A stretch of 30,554 bases of DNA from Odoribacter sp. UBA944 (GTDB lineage Bacteria > Bacteroidota > Bacteroidia > Bacteroidales > Marinifilaceae): contig DBDA01000033.1 in the NCBI GenBank assembly GCA_002293375.1, positions 11,415 to 41,968 of the forward strand. The letters are read 5' to 3'. The position numbers were made by a program, and so were the translations under genes. Each line of letters begins with the position of its first letter. The stretch's first letter is position 1. Positions 7,512 through 16,100 of the stretch are shown piece after piece. The notes beneath the pieces are model-generated. The model searched no databases. It had not been told where the DNA came from and saw only the letters and a program-made list of their open reading frames with translations.

Positions 7512-7865
7512 TTAGTCTATGATTTGGATGGCGTCCGGGATGTGGGTGATCTGCCAATCCGCCCCGGTTACGATAAGCAGGTCGAAACGCAACTCCCGCT
7601 CCCACCCTTTTTGCCTGATGTAGGCGGCCCCTGCCTGTAAGAGGTTGCGCCGTTTGCGGTAGTCGAGCAGTTCTTCCGGATGTTCGCAGGGTTGTTTGCG
7701 GTATTTTACTTCTACGATGACGATGAGTTTATCCCGGATGCAGATCAGGTCTACTTCCCGGTGGCTGAGGCGCCAGTTGCGCTCCAGGATGGTGTATCCT
7801 TTTTCCCGGAGGTAGGCAGCCGCCCGCTCTTCGCCGGTTTGGCCGTCTTTTAGGTGATTTGCCAT
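7512..7865 (-). CDS. YraN/UPF0102 family predicted endonuclease-fold protein
   Basis: The product is 117 residues, the family's normal length. Family features are Gly-Glu-Glu-Arg-Ala-Ala-Ala-Tyr-Leu near residue 11, Asn-Trp-Arg, then Glu-Val-Asp-Leu-Ile and Val-Glu-Val-Lys-Tyr-Arg, which together give the Asp and Glu-x-Lys residues of a restriction-endonuclease-like (PD-(D/E)xK) core. The cellular role of UPF0102 proteins is poorly defined; a Holliday-junction-resolvase-like fold is known from the family. The gene lies 69 bases upstream of prfA and diverges from the glycogen-synthase-like gene. Confidence 0.9.
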   Translation of the reverse strand: MANHLKDGQTGEERAAAYLREKGYTILERNWRLSHREVDLICIRDKLIVIVEVKYRKQPCEHPEELLDYRKRRNLLQAGAAYIRQKGWERELRFDLLIVTGADWQITHIPDAIQIID

Positions 7866-7915
7866 TCTATTTGCAATAATCGGGAATATCGACAGAAAAC
7901 GGAAGGGATTTCTTT

Positions 7916-7945
7916 TTTGTTTTCCGATTTTTTTGTATATCTTTG
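7916..7945 (+). promoter_or_regulatory. Promoter of the glycogen-synthase-like gene
   Basis: TTTG at 7916-7919, an 18-base spacer and TATCTTTG at 7938-7945 form one of the clearest matches to the Bacteroidales consensus in the window. The ATG follows 28 bases after the -7 box. Confidence 0.75.
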
Positions 7946-7973
7946 TGTAATTTTTTTGGGGAATTGTGCAGTT

Positions 7974-8783
7974 ATGGCGAAAAAAAGAGTTTTATTCATC
8001 TCCTCTGAAATCGAGCCTTATCTTTCTGAATCTGAAATGGCCAATATTGGCCGTTATCTGCCTCAGGGGATCCAGGAAAAGGGCAAAGAGATCAGAACTT
8101 TCATGCCACGCTTCGGATGTATCAACGAACGACGGAATCAGCTTCACGAAGTGATCCGCCTGTCTGGCATGAATCTGATAATCAACGATACGGACCACCC
8201 TCTTATTATTAAGGTCGCCTCTATTCAGGCGGCACGCATGCAGATCTATTTTATTGATAATGAGGATTATTTTCAGCGGAAGCACATGGTGGCGGACGAT
8301 GATGGGCGTTTTTTTGAAGACAATGATGAACGGGCCATCTTTTTTGCACGAGGGGTGTTTGAGACGGTGAAGAAGTTGAGGTGGTCGCCCGATTTGATCT
8401 ATTGCCAGGGGTGGTTTACTTCACTGGTTCCCCTGATGCTGAAAAAAGAGTATGCGGACGATTTGATATTTGCGCATTCCAAGGTGGTGTATGCGACGTC
8501 CAATGATGAGTTCGAGGGGAATTTAGACCGGGATTTTCACCGGAAGTTGTTGAGTGAAAATATTATGCCGGAGGATCTTCCCCATGTGGAGGAGCCGACC
8601 CATGCGAATATCACCAAATTGGCTTTTAATTATTCGGACGGTATTATTTTTAATACGCAGAATCTCTCTCCCGATTTGCGGGAGTATGCCGTGAAGAGCG
8701 GAAAGCCGGTATTGGAGGGGTTCTCCCAGGAAAATTACATCGATCCTTTTTCCGATTTTTTTGATTTGGTGCTTCAGAGTTGA
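7974..8783 (+). CDS. Glycogen/starch-synthase-like protein, single N-terminal GT5 domain
   Basis: The product is 269 residues and resembles the N-terminal Rossmann domain of GT5 glycogen synthases: Lys-Lys-Arg-Val-Leu-Phe-Ile-Ser-Ser-Glu-Ile-Glu-Pro-Tyr at the start, Phe-Met-Pro-Arg-Phe-Gly near 45, and Pro-Asp-Leu-Ile-Tyr-Cys-Gln-Gly-Trp, which matches the family's Pro-Asp-x-x-His-x-x-Asp-Trp site. Two features argue against ordinary GlgA. The Lys-Thr-Gly-Gly-Leu ADP-glucose motif is replaced by Ser-Glu-Ser-Glu-Met, and the whole C-terminal GT-B domain is absent. Proteins of this size are annotated 'glycogen/starch synthase' in Bacteroidetes, so the length is probably natural. Start at 7974 fits the promoter and the family; a 40-residue upstream extension does not. 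It may be a non-catalytic or divergent enzyme. Confidence 0.8.
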   Translation: MAKKRVLFISSEIEPYLSESEMANIGRYLPQGIQEKGKEIRTFMPRFGCINERRNQLHEVIRLSGMNLIINDTDHPLIIKVASIQAARMQIYFIDNEDYFQRKHMVADDDGRFFEDNDERAIFFARGVFETVKKLRWSPDLIYCQGWFTSLVPLMLKKEYADDLIFAHSKVVYATSNDEFEGNLDRDFHRKLLSENIMPEDLPHVEEPTHANITKLAFNYSDGIIFNTQNLSPDLREYAVKSGKPVLEGFSQENYIDPFSDFFDLVLQS

Positions 8784-8788
8784 CCGGG

Positions 8789-9808
8789 TTATTTTTTGGC
8801 TAATTTTTCTTGCCATCTCCAAGCGTTGGCCAAGGTCTCTTTGAGGGGTGTCAGGGCTTTCCAGCCCAATTCTGTGTTGGCCAGAGTGGTGTCGGCCCAT
8901 ACTTTTTCGATGTCGCCGGGACGCCTGCCGACGATTTTGTAGTTGACTTTTTTGCCGGTTGCCTGTTCGAAGGCGTTGATCAACCCGAGTACGGAGACGC
9001 CGTTCCCTGTTCCTATGTTGAAGAATTCGTAGTTGTCCCGGTTTTTGTTGTCGAGGAGCCTGCGGATGGCGATGACGTGTGCCCGGGCCAAGTCGGTGAC
9101 GTCGATGTAGTCGCGGATGGCACTGCCGTCGGGGGTGTTGTAGTCGTCACCGAAGACGCTTAGTTGTTCGCGAATGCCGGCTGCAGTCTGGGTGAGGAAG
9201 GGGATCAGATTGTTGGGTACTCCGTTGGGCAGTTCTCCGATGGATGCCGAAGGGTGGGCGCCGATGGGGTTGAAGTAGCGCAGGGCGATGAGTTTCATCT
9301 GCTTTTCTACTTTGGCAAGGTCCCGGATGATGTCTTCGGCCATGGCTTTGGTGTTTCCGTATGGCGATTCGGCCTGTTTCCGGGGGGTTTGTTCGGTGAC
9401 CGGAAGTATGTCGGCCTGGCCGTAGACGGTGCAGGAGGAGGAGAAGACCAGGTTGTTCACGCCGAACTCCCGCATGGAGAAGAGGACGTTCATGAGGGAG
9501 TTGAGGTTGTTGTGGTAGTATTCGAGGGGTTTGACGACCGATTCGCCTACTGCTTTCAAAGCAGCGAAGTGGATGACGGCGGCTATGTCCCGGCGGCGCG
9601 AGAAGAATTCGCGGGTGGCGGCAGCGTCCGTGAGGTCGAATTGTTCGAATTCCGGACGGATGCCGGTGATTTTTTGAATGCCGTCCAGCACCTGGATGTT
9701 GGAGTTGCTGAGGTTGTCTACTATTACTACTTCGAAGCCGTTTTGTTGCAGTTCTACTACAGTGTGGGAGCCGATGTATCCGGTCCCGCCGGTAACAAAT
9801 ATCTTCAT
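8789..9808 (-). CDS. galE: UDP-glucose 4-epimerase
   Basis: The product is 339 residues and interconverts UDP-glucose and UDP-galactose using bound NAD. It is an extended short-chain dehydrogenase: Gly-Gly-Thr-Gly-Tyr-Ile-Gly-Ser at 7-14 binds NAD, Ser-Ser-Ser-Cys-Thr-Val-Tyr-Gly at about 123-130 carries the catalytic Ser, and Tyr150-x-x-x-Lys154 is the catalytic pair. The start at 9808 (MKIFVTGGTGYIGSH) is where the family begins; an in-frame upstream Met only adds an unrelated leader. The stop is five bases from the convergent glycogen-synthase-like stop. The two may both serve glycan or nucleotide-sugar metabolism, but they are not co-transcribed. Confidence 0.95.
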   Translation of the reverse strand: MKIFVTGGTGYIGSHTVVELQQNGFEVVIVDNLSNSNIQVLDGIQKITGIRPEFEQFDLTDAAATREFFSRRRDIAAVIHFAALKAVGESVVKPLEYYHNNLNSLMNVLFSMREFGVNNLVFSSSCTVYGQADILPVTEQTPRKQAESPYGNTKAMAEDIIRDLAKVEKQMKLIALRYFNPIGAHPSASIGELPNGVPNNLIPFLTQTAAGIREQLSVFGDDYNTPDGSAIRDYIDVTDLARAHVIAIRRLLDNKNRDNYEFFNIGTGNGVSVLGLINAFEQATGKKVNYKIVGRRPGDIEKVWADTTLANTELGWKALTPLKETLANAWRWQEKLAKK

Positions 9809-9841
9809 TTTTTCGTATTTTGCAGGTTTGTTCAGAGCTGG

Positions 9842-9872
9842 CAAAGCTAAATAAATAAAAAACGAAATACAA
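9842..9872 (-). promoter_or_regulatory. galE promoter
   Basis: On the minus strand TTG (9872-9870), a 20-base spacer and TAGCTTTG (9849-9842) match the Bacteroidales consensus. The -33 TTG is one half of the palindrome CAATATTG at 9870-9877, whose other half is the -33 box of the divergent gene. Confidence 0.6.
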
Positions 9873-9874
9873 TA

Positions 9875-9904
9875 TTGTTATTCTGTTTATTTTTTCTAAT
9901 TTTG
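9875..9904 (+). promoter_or_regulatory. Promoter of the HU-CCDC81 gene, with a near-leaderless start
   Basis: TTG at 9875-9877, a 19-base spacer and TAATTTTG at 9897-9904 match the consensus. The ATG at 9909 lies only four bases after the -7 box, so transcription should begin at or next to the start codon. Confidence 0.6.
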
Positions 9905-9908
9905 CAAC

Positions 9909-10646
9909 ATGCATAGGTTTATACACTACATATCCGACCTGCTTTTCCTGCATGATTGTGTGATTATCCCTGATTTCGGGGGATTTATATGCAATTACAA
10001 GAGCGCTTTCGTGGAGGAGGCAACCGGGACGATCCGGCCGCCTTCCAAGGATATCTTGTTTAACCGCAACCTGACGCATAATGATGGCCTGTTGGCCAAC
10101 TGGATCGTTAGCAAGGAGGATACTTCGTATGATAAGGCGGTGAAGTTGATCGAGGTGTTTTGCGAGGAGTTGAAAGTACGGCTGAACCAGCGCCAGCGGG
10201 TTGTGTTCGGAGATGTCGGGGTGTTTTATACAGACCGGCGGTTCAATGTTATTTTTGAGCCGGGAGAGTATAATTTTCTGGCGGATACGTATGGGATGTC
10301 GGAGGTGGAGGTGCCGAAGATCGCAACGGAAGGAAAGCGGGAGCTTAAGCAGCAGGCTGTGCTCTCCCCTGCTCCGGAGCGGATGTCTACATATATCAAC
10401 ATGGAGTCCGGGAATTGGGTGCACCGCTGCCTGAAGTATGGGGTGGCGGTTGCGGTGATCGCGGGTATTTTTGTGGTTGCACGGCTCTTGAGTGATGTTC
10501 CTTTTGACAATTTGCTGGCGGGGTCTCCGGGAAGTGAGTTGTTCTCTTTGTCTGCCGATGAGCAGGTTTCTTCTATCCGGGTGAACCATACGAAGGTTTC
10601 TCCGGACTATGATTATGTGGATTACGATCCGCTGGCCGATTTGTAG
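9909..10646 (+). CDS. HU-CCDC81-like membrane protein lacking a SPOR domain
   Basis: The product is 245 residues. The N-terminus, with Tyr-Ile-x-Asp-Leu-Leu-Phe-Leu-His-Asp-Cys-Val-Ile-Ile-Pro-Asp-Phe-Gly-Gly-Phe (8-26), is the signature of bacterial CCDC81-type HU domain 1, followed by a second HU-like segment at about 70-125 (Gly-Asp-Val-Gly-Val-Phe at 101-106). One transmembrane helix lies at about 176-194, after which come 50 residues rich in Asp, Ser and Tyr. Many relatives end in a peptidoglycan-binding SPOR domain; none is visible here. The start is fixed by the conserved N-terminus. A link between cytoplasmic HU-fold domains and the envelope is known for the family only in outline. 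It diverges from galE and converges with pssA. Confidence 0.8.
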   Translation: MHRFIHYISDLLFLHDCVIIPDFGGFICNYKSAFVEEATGTIRPPSKDILFNRNLTHNDGLLANWIVSKEDTSYDKAVKLIEVFCEELKVRLNQRQRVVFGDVGVFYTDRRFNVIFEPGEYNFLADTYGMSEVEVPKIATEGKRELKQQAVLSPAPERMSTYINMESGNWVHRCLKYGVAVAVIAGIFVVARLLSDVPFDNLLAGSPGSELFSLSADEQVSSIRVNHTKVSPDYDYVDYDPLADL

Positions 10647-10688
10647 TATCCATTCGAAGGATGCGCGCGGCAACCTATCTTACCATTT

Positions 10689-11429
10689 TCACGATTTCTT
10701 TTTAACGAAAAGCGCCAGGGCATTTACGGCGCAAAAGAGGATGTATAACGGGACGAGGCAGAGTATGACGGCTTTCCCGGCGGTCCCGGCGATGAGGGCG
10801 ATGACGCCGAGGTAGGTGTAGCGCAGTCTGTTTTCCCGCCAGCCCCACCCCCCTATTTTCAGGGAGAACATCGGTAGTTCACTGACCAACAGTATGGAGA
10901 GTATGAGTACGCTGGCGGCCAGCACCCAAGTGTTGGCAAAGTAGAGTGCATAGGTTTCCGGCAGGAAGCGGAGGGCAAAGATCAGGGATACCCAGTACAG
11001 GGCATGGGCCGGTACCGGCAGGCCGAGAAAGGAGGCGGATTGCCGGGTGTCCAGGTTGAACTTTGCTAACCGGAAGGCGGAGAAGAAGGGGATCATGAGG
11101 GGGATAAAGGTTAACCAGCCCTGCCCGGACAAGAGGCCGGTGAAGTCTGTCCGGACGCCTGCAGGCAGGGTGTCGCGGATGAGGAAGTGGGCCAATACGG
11201 CGGGCGCCAATCCGAATGTGACCATGTCGGCGAGGGAGTCCAACTCTTTTCCCATTTCTGATTTTACATGCAGTAAGCGGGCGGTCAAGCCGTCGAAGAA
11301 ATCAAATACCATACCCGCTACGATGCAAAGTGCGGCGATCCATAGTTCTCCGTAGAGTGCCGCAAGGATAGAGATGGCCCCGGAAACCGCGTTCAGCCCG
11401 GTGATGAGGTTGGGGATCTGTTTTTTCAT
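10689..11429 (-). CDS. pssA: CDP-diacylglycerol–serine O-phosphatidyltransferase
   Basis: The product is 246 residues and should make phosphatidylserine, the precursor of phosphatidylethanolamine, in the inner membrane. The CDP-alcohol phosphatidyltransferase signature Asp-Gly-x2-Ala-Arg-x8-Gly-x3-Asp-x3-Asp is complete: Asp46, Gly47, Ala50, Arg51, Gly60, Asp64, Asp68. Several hydrophobic helices follow, including about 114-130 and 155-180. It starts five bases after the DUF1573 stop, so it is probably co-transcribed with that gene. No psd gene is visible in the window. Confidence 0.93.
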   Translation of the reverse strand: MKKQIPNLITGLNAVSGAISILAALYGELWIAALCIVAGMVFDFFDGLTARLLHVKSEMGKELDSLADMVTFGLAPAVLAHFLIRDTLPAGVRTDFTGLLSGQGWLTFIPLMIPFFSAFRLAKFNLDTRQSASFLGLPVPAHALYWVSLIFALRFLPETYALYFANTWVLAASVLILSILLVSELPMFSLKIGGWGWRENRLRYTYLGVIALIAGTAGKAVILCLVPLYILFCAVNALALFVKKKS

Positions 11430-11433
11430 TGGT

Positions 11434-12489
11434 TTATTTTATCTCTCCGTAAAACCGGAGACCGGTGTCCGGGTTGGCCGGGCTGTTGGTGATGACGCTG
11501 ATCAGGCATGCTACTTTTCCGGGTTTTGCCCCTTTGGTGGTGGTGGCTTTTACGTCGGCGGATTCGCCCGGTTTCAGTTCCCGGACGGAAATTTCGGCGG
11601 TTACACGGTTGTCGTTGGTGTAGATCCGGTGTATTTTTAAGGGTGCTTTGCCGCTGTTGGTGATTTTATAGAGGAAGGAGGCTTGCCGGTCACCGGTTGC
11701 CTGTCCGAAGTTGGTGTATTTTTTGTCGACGGTTATGTCGGGCGCCTGGGCCCGGTCTGTTTTGCTAAAGTCTTCTTCTATGGTGACGGAAACCCGGAGC
11801 GGGTATTTTTTGCCGTCTACGAGCAGGGTGACGATCTCTTCGTTCAGGCCGTATTCACCGTGCAGGGCTGTGTTGTATGAGGCTTTGAGGGTGGCGGTTT
11901 TTTTTGCTTCGATCTGTTGCGGGGCTATGCTGATGCGGATATGGGGAGGGAGACCGGGGAAAGAGACGGCGACGGTTTTCCCGGAGTTGTTGTAGACGCC
12001 GTAGGTGGCGGTTTTTTCTTCTCCTTTTTTTACTTTCAGCAGGGAGAGGTGGTCGTAGGGTAACCGCAGGCCGGAAGGGAGTTCGTAGGGATATTCGTCC
12101 AAGATGGTACGCGTACGCGCCTCTACAGTCCCTTTGATCTCTAATTCGATCTGTGCGTTTTTGGCATTGGAGGAGACAGTGATGCTTTTGTTGAAGAAGC
12201 CGGGACGGTCTTTGGGGTCGAAGGTGGCTTTGATGAAACCTGTTTTACCGGGCAGAACGGGCTGGCGGCTCCATTCCGGAGAGGTGCAACCACAGGAAGC
12301 TTCAACGCTTTTGATCAGGATCGGGGCGTTCCCGGTGTTGGTGAATTGGAAGTTGTGGGCGACGGGGCCGTCTGTCTCTTTGATGGTTCCGAAGTCGTGC
12401 AGCTCTTTTTCGAAGTACATGACCGGCTGTGAAAGAAGCTGCAGCGATGTTATGAGCCAGCTTATGAGCAGTATCCCTTTTATTTTCAT
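11434..12489 (-). CDS. Exported DUF1573 domain-containing protein
   Basis: The product is 351 residues. The start at 12489 gives an export signal (MKIKGILLISWLITSLQLLS). The first domain (about 24-115) has the DUF1573 pattern His-Asp-Phe-Gly-Thr-Ile, Phe-x-Phe-Thr-Asn-Thr-Gly and Ser-Cys-Gly-Cys-Thr. A second, similar immunoglobulin-like repeat occurs near the C-terminus, with Tyr-Thr-Asn-Phe-Gly-Gln-Ala and Tyr-Lys-Ile-Thr-Asn-Ser-Gly-Lys-Ala-Pro-Leu-Lys-Ile. Such domains are ASH/MSP-like beta-sandwiches in the periplasm or on the surface; the partner is unknown. A -7 box (TAATTTTG, 12524-12517) lies 27 bases upstream, so it may start its own transcript with pssA. Confidence 0.85.
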   Translation of the reverse strand: MKIKGILLISWLITSLQLLSQPVMYFEKELHDFGTIKETDGPVAHNFQFTNTGNAPILIKSVEASCGCTSPEWSRQPVLPGKTGFIKATFDPKDRPGFFNKSITVSSNAKNAQIELEIKGTVEARTRTILDEYPYELPSGLRLPYDHLSLLKVKKGEEKTATYGVYNNSGKTVAVSFPGLPPHIRISIAPQQIEAKKTATLKASYNTALHGEYGLNEEIVTLLVDGKKYPLRVSVTIEEDFSKTDRAQAPDITVDKKYTNFGQATGDRQASFLYKITNSGKAPLKIHRIYTNDNRVTAEISVRELKPGESADVKATTTKGAKPGKVACLISVITNSPANPDTGLRFYGEIK

Positions 12490-12516
12490 TTGTTTCGGTT
12501 TTTGTTGCAGGTATTG

Positions 12517-12524
12517 CAAAATTA
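12517..12524 (-). promoter_or_regulatory. -7 box (TAATTTTG) of the DUF1573–pssA unit
   Basis: CAAAATTA on the plus strand reads TAATTTTG on the minus strand, a full match to the -7 consensus, 27 bases before the ATG at 12489. The nearest upstream TTG is too close (about 12 bases) to be a standard -33 box. Confidence 0.4.
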
Positions 12525-12549
12525 GTGCTTTTCGGGCAATTTTCCCCAG

Positions 12550-13107
12550 TCAGGGGATTATTTTTCCGGATGTTTGCGGCATGCCGCCTAATTTTTCCAT
12601 CTTGGCTTTCAGGCGCAGTTTCCGCTTTTTCTGGGTCTCCAACGGGATGCAGAGTATTTCTGCTATTTCCCGGTTGTGCAGGTCTGTGTCTATCATCAGG
12701 ATGAGCAGTCTGTCGTGCAGGGTCATGTTTTCGTATTCTGTCCGAGTGTTCAGGATGTGGTATAGTTCGGGGTGGTTACGTCCCAGTACTTCGAACAGGC
12801 GCCGGTGGTAGCTGTCCATGTGGGTTTCGCACATGTGTAAGTATTTTTCGTAAAATTCAGGGTACTTTTCGTGTATCTTAGCCTGCCGGATGTAAACCCG
12901 AAGATGATCGAAGAAGTACCAGTTGTTGAGTTTGCTGAGTTCCCGCAATTCCACTACGGGGGTGGGTTGTTTTTCGTAGGGATGGAGATCGGGCAGTGGG
13001 TCGGGCAACGGATCGGGCAACGGCCGGCGAATGTAGAGGAAGATCATGGCGACCGAGAATATGGACAGCAACAGGAAGATCCCTCCGATTATCAGGTATG
13101 CAGTCAT
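12550..13107 (-). CDS. Membrane-anchored helix-turn-helix protein next to a sensor kinase
   Basis: The product is 185 residues. One N-terminal transmembrane helix (about 4-26) is followed by a Pro-rich repeat PDPLPDPLPDLHP (31-43), then an alpha-helical region, and near the C-terminus a segment that reads like a LuxR/sigma-4 helix-turn-helix: LHDRLLILMIDTDLHNREIA followed by EILCIPLETQKKRKLRLKAK. The C-terminal half should therefore be cytoplasmic and may bind DNA. It starts 20 bases after the stop of the giant sensor kinase. No receiver domain is present, so it is not a classical response regulator. I do not recognise a named family; function is inferred from context. Confidence 0.7.
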   Translation of the reverse strand: MTAYLIIGGIFLLLSIFSVAMIFLYIRRPLPDPLPDPLPDLHPYEKQPTPVVELRELSKLNNWYFFDHLRVYIRQAKIHEKYPEFYEKYLHMCETHMDSYHRRLFEVLGRNHPELYHILNTRTEYENMTLHDRLLILMIDTDLHNREIAEILCIPLETQKKRKLRLKAKMEKLGGMPQTSGKIIP

Positions 13108-13127
13108 TTTTTAGTATTTGGTGTGTT

Positions 13128-16100
13128 TCATTTTTCTCTGTTTTTTGTAACCGGAGAGGATGTTGTCTCTTCTGTTACAGGCAAACGGATCATAAATTCC
13201 GTTCCCTCTTCCGGACAAACAAAGGTAATATTTCCGCCGATATGTTCTACGATGCGGCGGGAAATGGCTAATCCCAATCCCATTCCGCTGCTTTTGGTGG
13301 TGAAGCTGGGATCGAATATTTTTTCGCGTACTTCTTCCGGTATCCCGGTTCCATTGTCCCGCACCCGGATGATAGCCTGGTTGTCTTCGCGGTGTACGGA
13401 TACCCGGATGTGGCCTTCGCGCTCTTCCGGAATGCTTTGTACGGCATTTTTTAAGATGTTTACCATGACCCGGCTGAGTTGTGTGCGGTCTCCCCATACG
13501 TTCAGCCCGGGGGTGATGTCGCATGTTATCCGGGCGCTGTTGCGGAACAGGAGGATGCTGTTTTTTACCAGTTCGCTGAGGTCTATCCGCTCTTTTTGCG
13601 TAACCGATATTTTGGCGAAATCGGAGAAGGTGGAGGCGATGGAGGCCATGTTGTCGATCTGTTCGATCAGGGCCACAGAGACGTCTCCGAATCGTTTTTT
13701 AAACTCTTCGGGATCTTCGATCTGCAGGGAACGTTGCATGAATTGGATGTTGAGTTTCATGGGTGTGAGCGGGTTTTTGATTTCGTGGGCGATTTGCCGG
13801 GCCATCTCCCGCCAGGCGCTTTCCCGTTCCGATCTTGCCAATTGTTCTACGCTCTCTTCCAATTTGTCGGCCATTTTGTTGTAGGCCCCGATCAGTTCTC
13901 CGACTTCGTCCCGGAGGTGGTATATGATTCGTTCGTTTTTGCCTCCGATGTGCATGGTTTTCAGTTTGTCGTTTACCAATTGCAGGGGTTTGGTTACCCG
14001 TTCGGCGACGACTCCGGAGAGCATGAAAGCGAGTACCATCACCATGACGGCCATGTTTACCGCAATGACGACCATGATGGCGATGTCCCGGTTCAGTTCG
14101 TCGTTTTGGGAGAAGTAGGGGATGTGAATGATGTATGTACGGCCGTTGTCCAATACCAATGGCATGTAGATGGACATGTAGCCTAATTCGCCGATCTGTT
14201 CCCGCACGACGTAGGTCATAGCTCCCTGGTCGATGATTTGTTCTAACGCTTCGCCGTTGATGAGGTAGCCGCAGAAGCCGGAGGTGAAGATCTCGGGACG
14301 GGAGGTGGCTGTGAGACGGCCCCGGACGGAGTAGAGGTTGATGTCGACTTTTAGTATCTCGGACATCGCGGTCAGTATGTCTAAGATTTCCGGACACTCC
14401 ATGTATTCTACGCAGGGCAGGTGTTCTAATTCCCGGTTGACGAATTTGATGGAGTCCATGGCTTTGATCCGGTGCCTGTTTTCAAAGCTTTTTGTATTCA
14501 GGTTTATGGAGAGGGCTGTCAGGATGGCGCACAGGGATACGGTCAGGAAGATGGTGTTGTTTTTGATCCGGGCTTTCAGAGTGCCCCGTTTGAAGTCGAG
14601 GTTGTGGTTGGGGCTGAAAAAGAGGCCGTAGGAGGAGATCAGGACGCAGATGAAGAATGCGTAGAGGACGTTGAAGTTGTAAAGGGAGAAGATCCCCTGG
14701 TGCAGGCTGATGACCAGAGTGGCGTTTTTTTCGACGGGGATCAGCAGGTGCTGGTATTGGTCTTTTTCGATCAGTTTGGGGGTTCCGTCGTATTCTTTGA
14801 AGGCGGTCAGCAGTTTGTTGTAGTTGAAATTCCCCGAGGAGTAGATCAGTTTTCCGTCCCGGTATTTGGCGTAGGAGTAGGTGTATGAGGTTCCGTCGCC
14901 GTCTGTGGAGCGGCGGGAAAGGATTTGCGGATAGCCGGCCCCTTCGCTGTAGGGACGGGAGTCGAAGCGCAGGTAGAGGTTTTGGGGTCCGTACCGGAAT
15001 TTTCCCAGGTAGGAGGAGCGCCCGTCAAATTCATTCAGGGCATAAAAGGAGGTGCCTGCTATGGGGATGCCTATGGAATCCAATAGCCGGTCAAAGTAGC
15101 TTCCGCAACCGGCCTCTCCGCATACTGTGATCTCTACGGTGTAGTTGTAGCCTTTAGTGTCTAAGAATTCTTCTGTTAAAGCGATCCTCAAGGACTCTTC
15201 GTCGTTTGTGTCGACAAATTCCCCGATGGTGTCGGAGAGGTTTAGGGCGGCTTCTATTTTTTGCAGGTGGTTTTCGAAATTTTCGTCCCGTTCTTCGATC
15301 AGTTCGCTTGCGTATTCCAAGCGTTGCCTGATCTCCCGCTCTCTTTCGCATTTTTTGGATACCCATACGATGAATATGGAGAGTATGCCGATGCCGATCA
15401 TGTAGATGGTTCGCCGGGCATCCCGCCGTATGATGTATTGGTTGACGGCCAGTAAGGAGTATTGCAATATCAGCAGCAGGCCGCAGTACCAGGCCGATGC
15501 AATTCCGCTCCAGTGGAACAGTAGGGTCAGCAGGGTTAATTCGAGGAGGATCAGCGGCCCTAAGGTGCGCAGCGGGAAGAGGGAGCGAACGATGTGTAGT
15601 GTGTTGTTGGCGGCTATCAGTGTCACTGCTACGCCTGCCACGATCCCTATGAATGCGATGATGGAAACCGGTTCGACGGTTACCACGTTGGCCATGTTGA
15701 GGTAGGTGTTGGTGTGTAGCAGCAGGGAGCGGATGACCCGGATGCAGAAGAGCAGGTAGAGAAATACGATGGCGGGAGGCAAGAGGAGTGCAAGGTGCCG
15801 GTAACGGTATAGAAGCGGACTCCGGGTATTGATGTGCAGGTTGGAGAATGCGATGAAGCAGATGGCTATCAGGGAGAATGCCGAGAGGAAGAGGTCGCCT
15901 ACGGAGGCTATGAGGCAACCGGGCATCTCTGCGTCGAATAGGCGCAATCGGTAGAGGGAGGCAGGGACTTGAAAGCGGATCATGGCTCCCCGCAGCAGCA
16001 GCAGGAAGAGGAGAAATCCGGCGATGCAGAGCAGTTGGGCGCGCAGGGAAGGGGTCCGGGAGAGTGTGAGGTCGAACACGTAGAACAGGGTGATGAAGAT

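Noticed and set aside
9147..10673. Open frame of 508 residues on the minus strand
   Set aside because: It crosses galE in another frame and runs antisense to the HU-CCDC81 gene; no domain is recognisable.
12543..12557. Hairpin TCCCC-AGTCA-GGGGA as a terminator of the membrane HTH gene
   Set aside because: The stem is only five pairs, it includes the stop codon in its loop, and on the minus strand no T run follows; the T-rich side faces the wrong strand.
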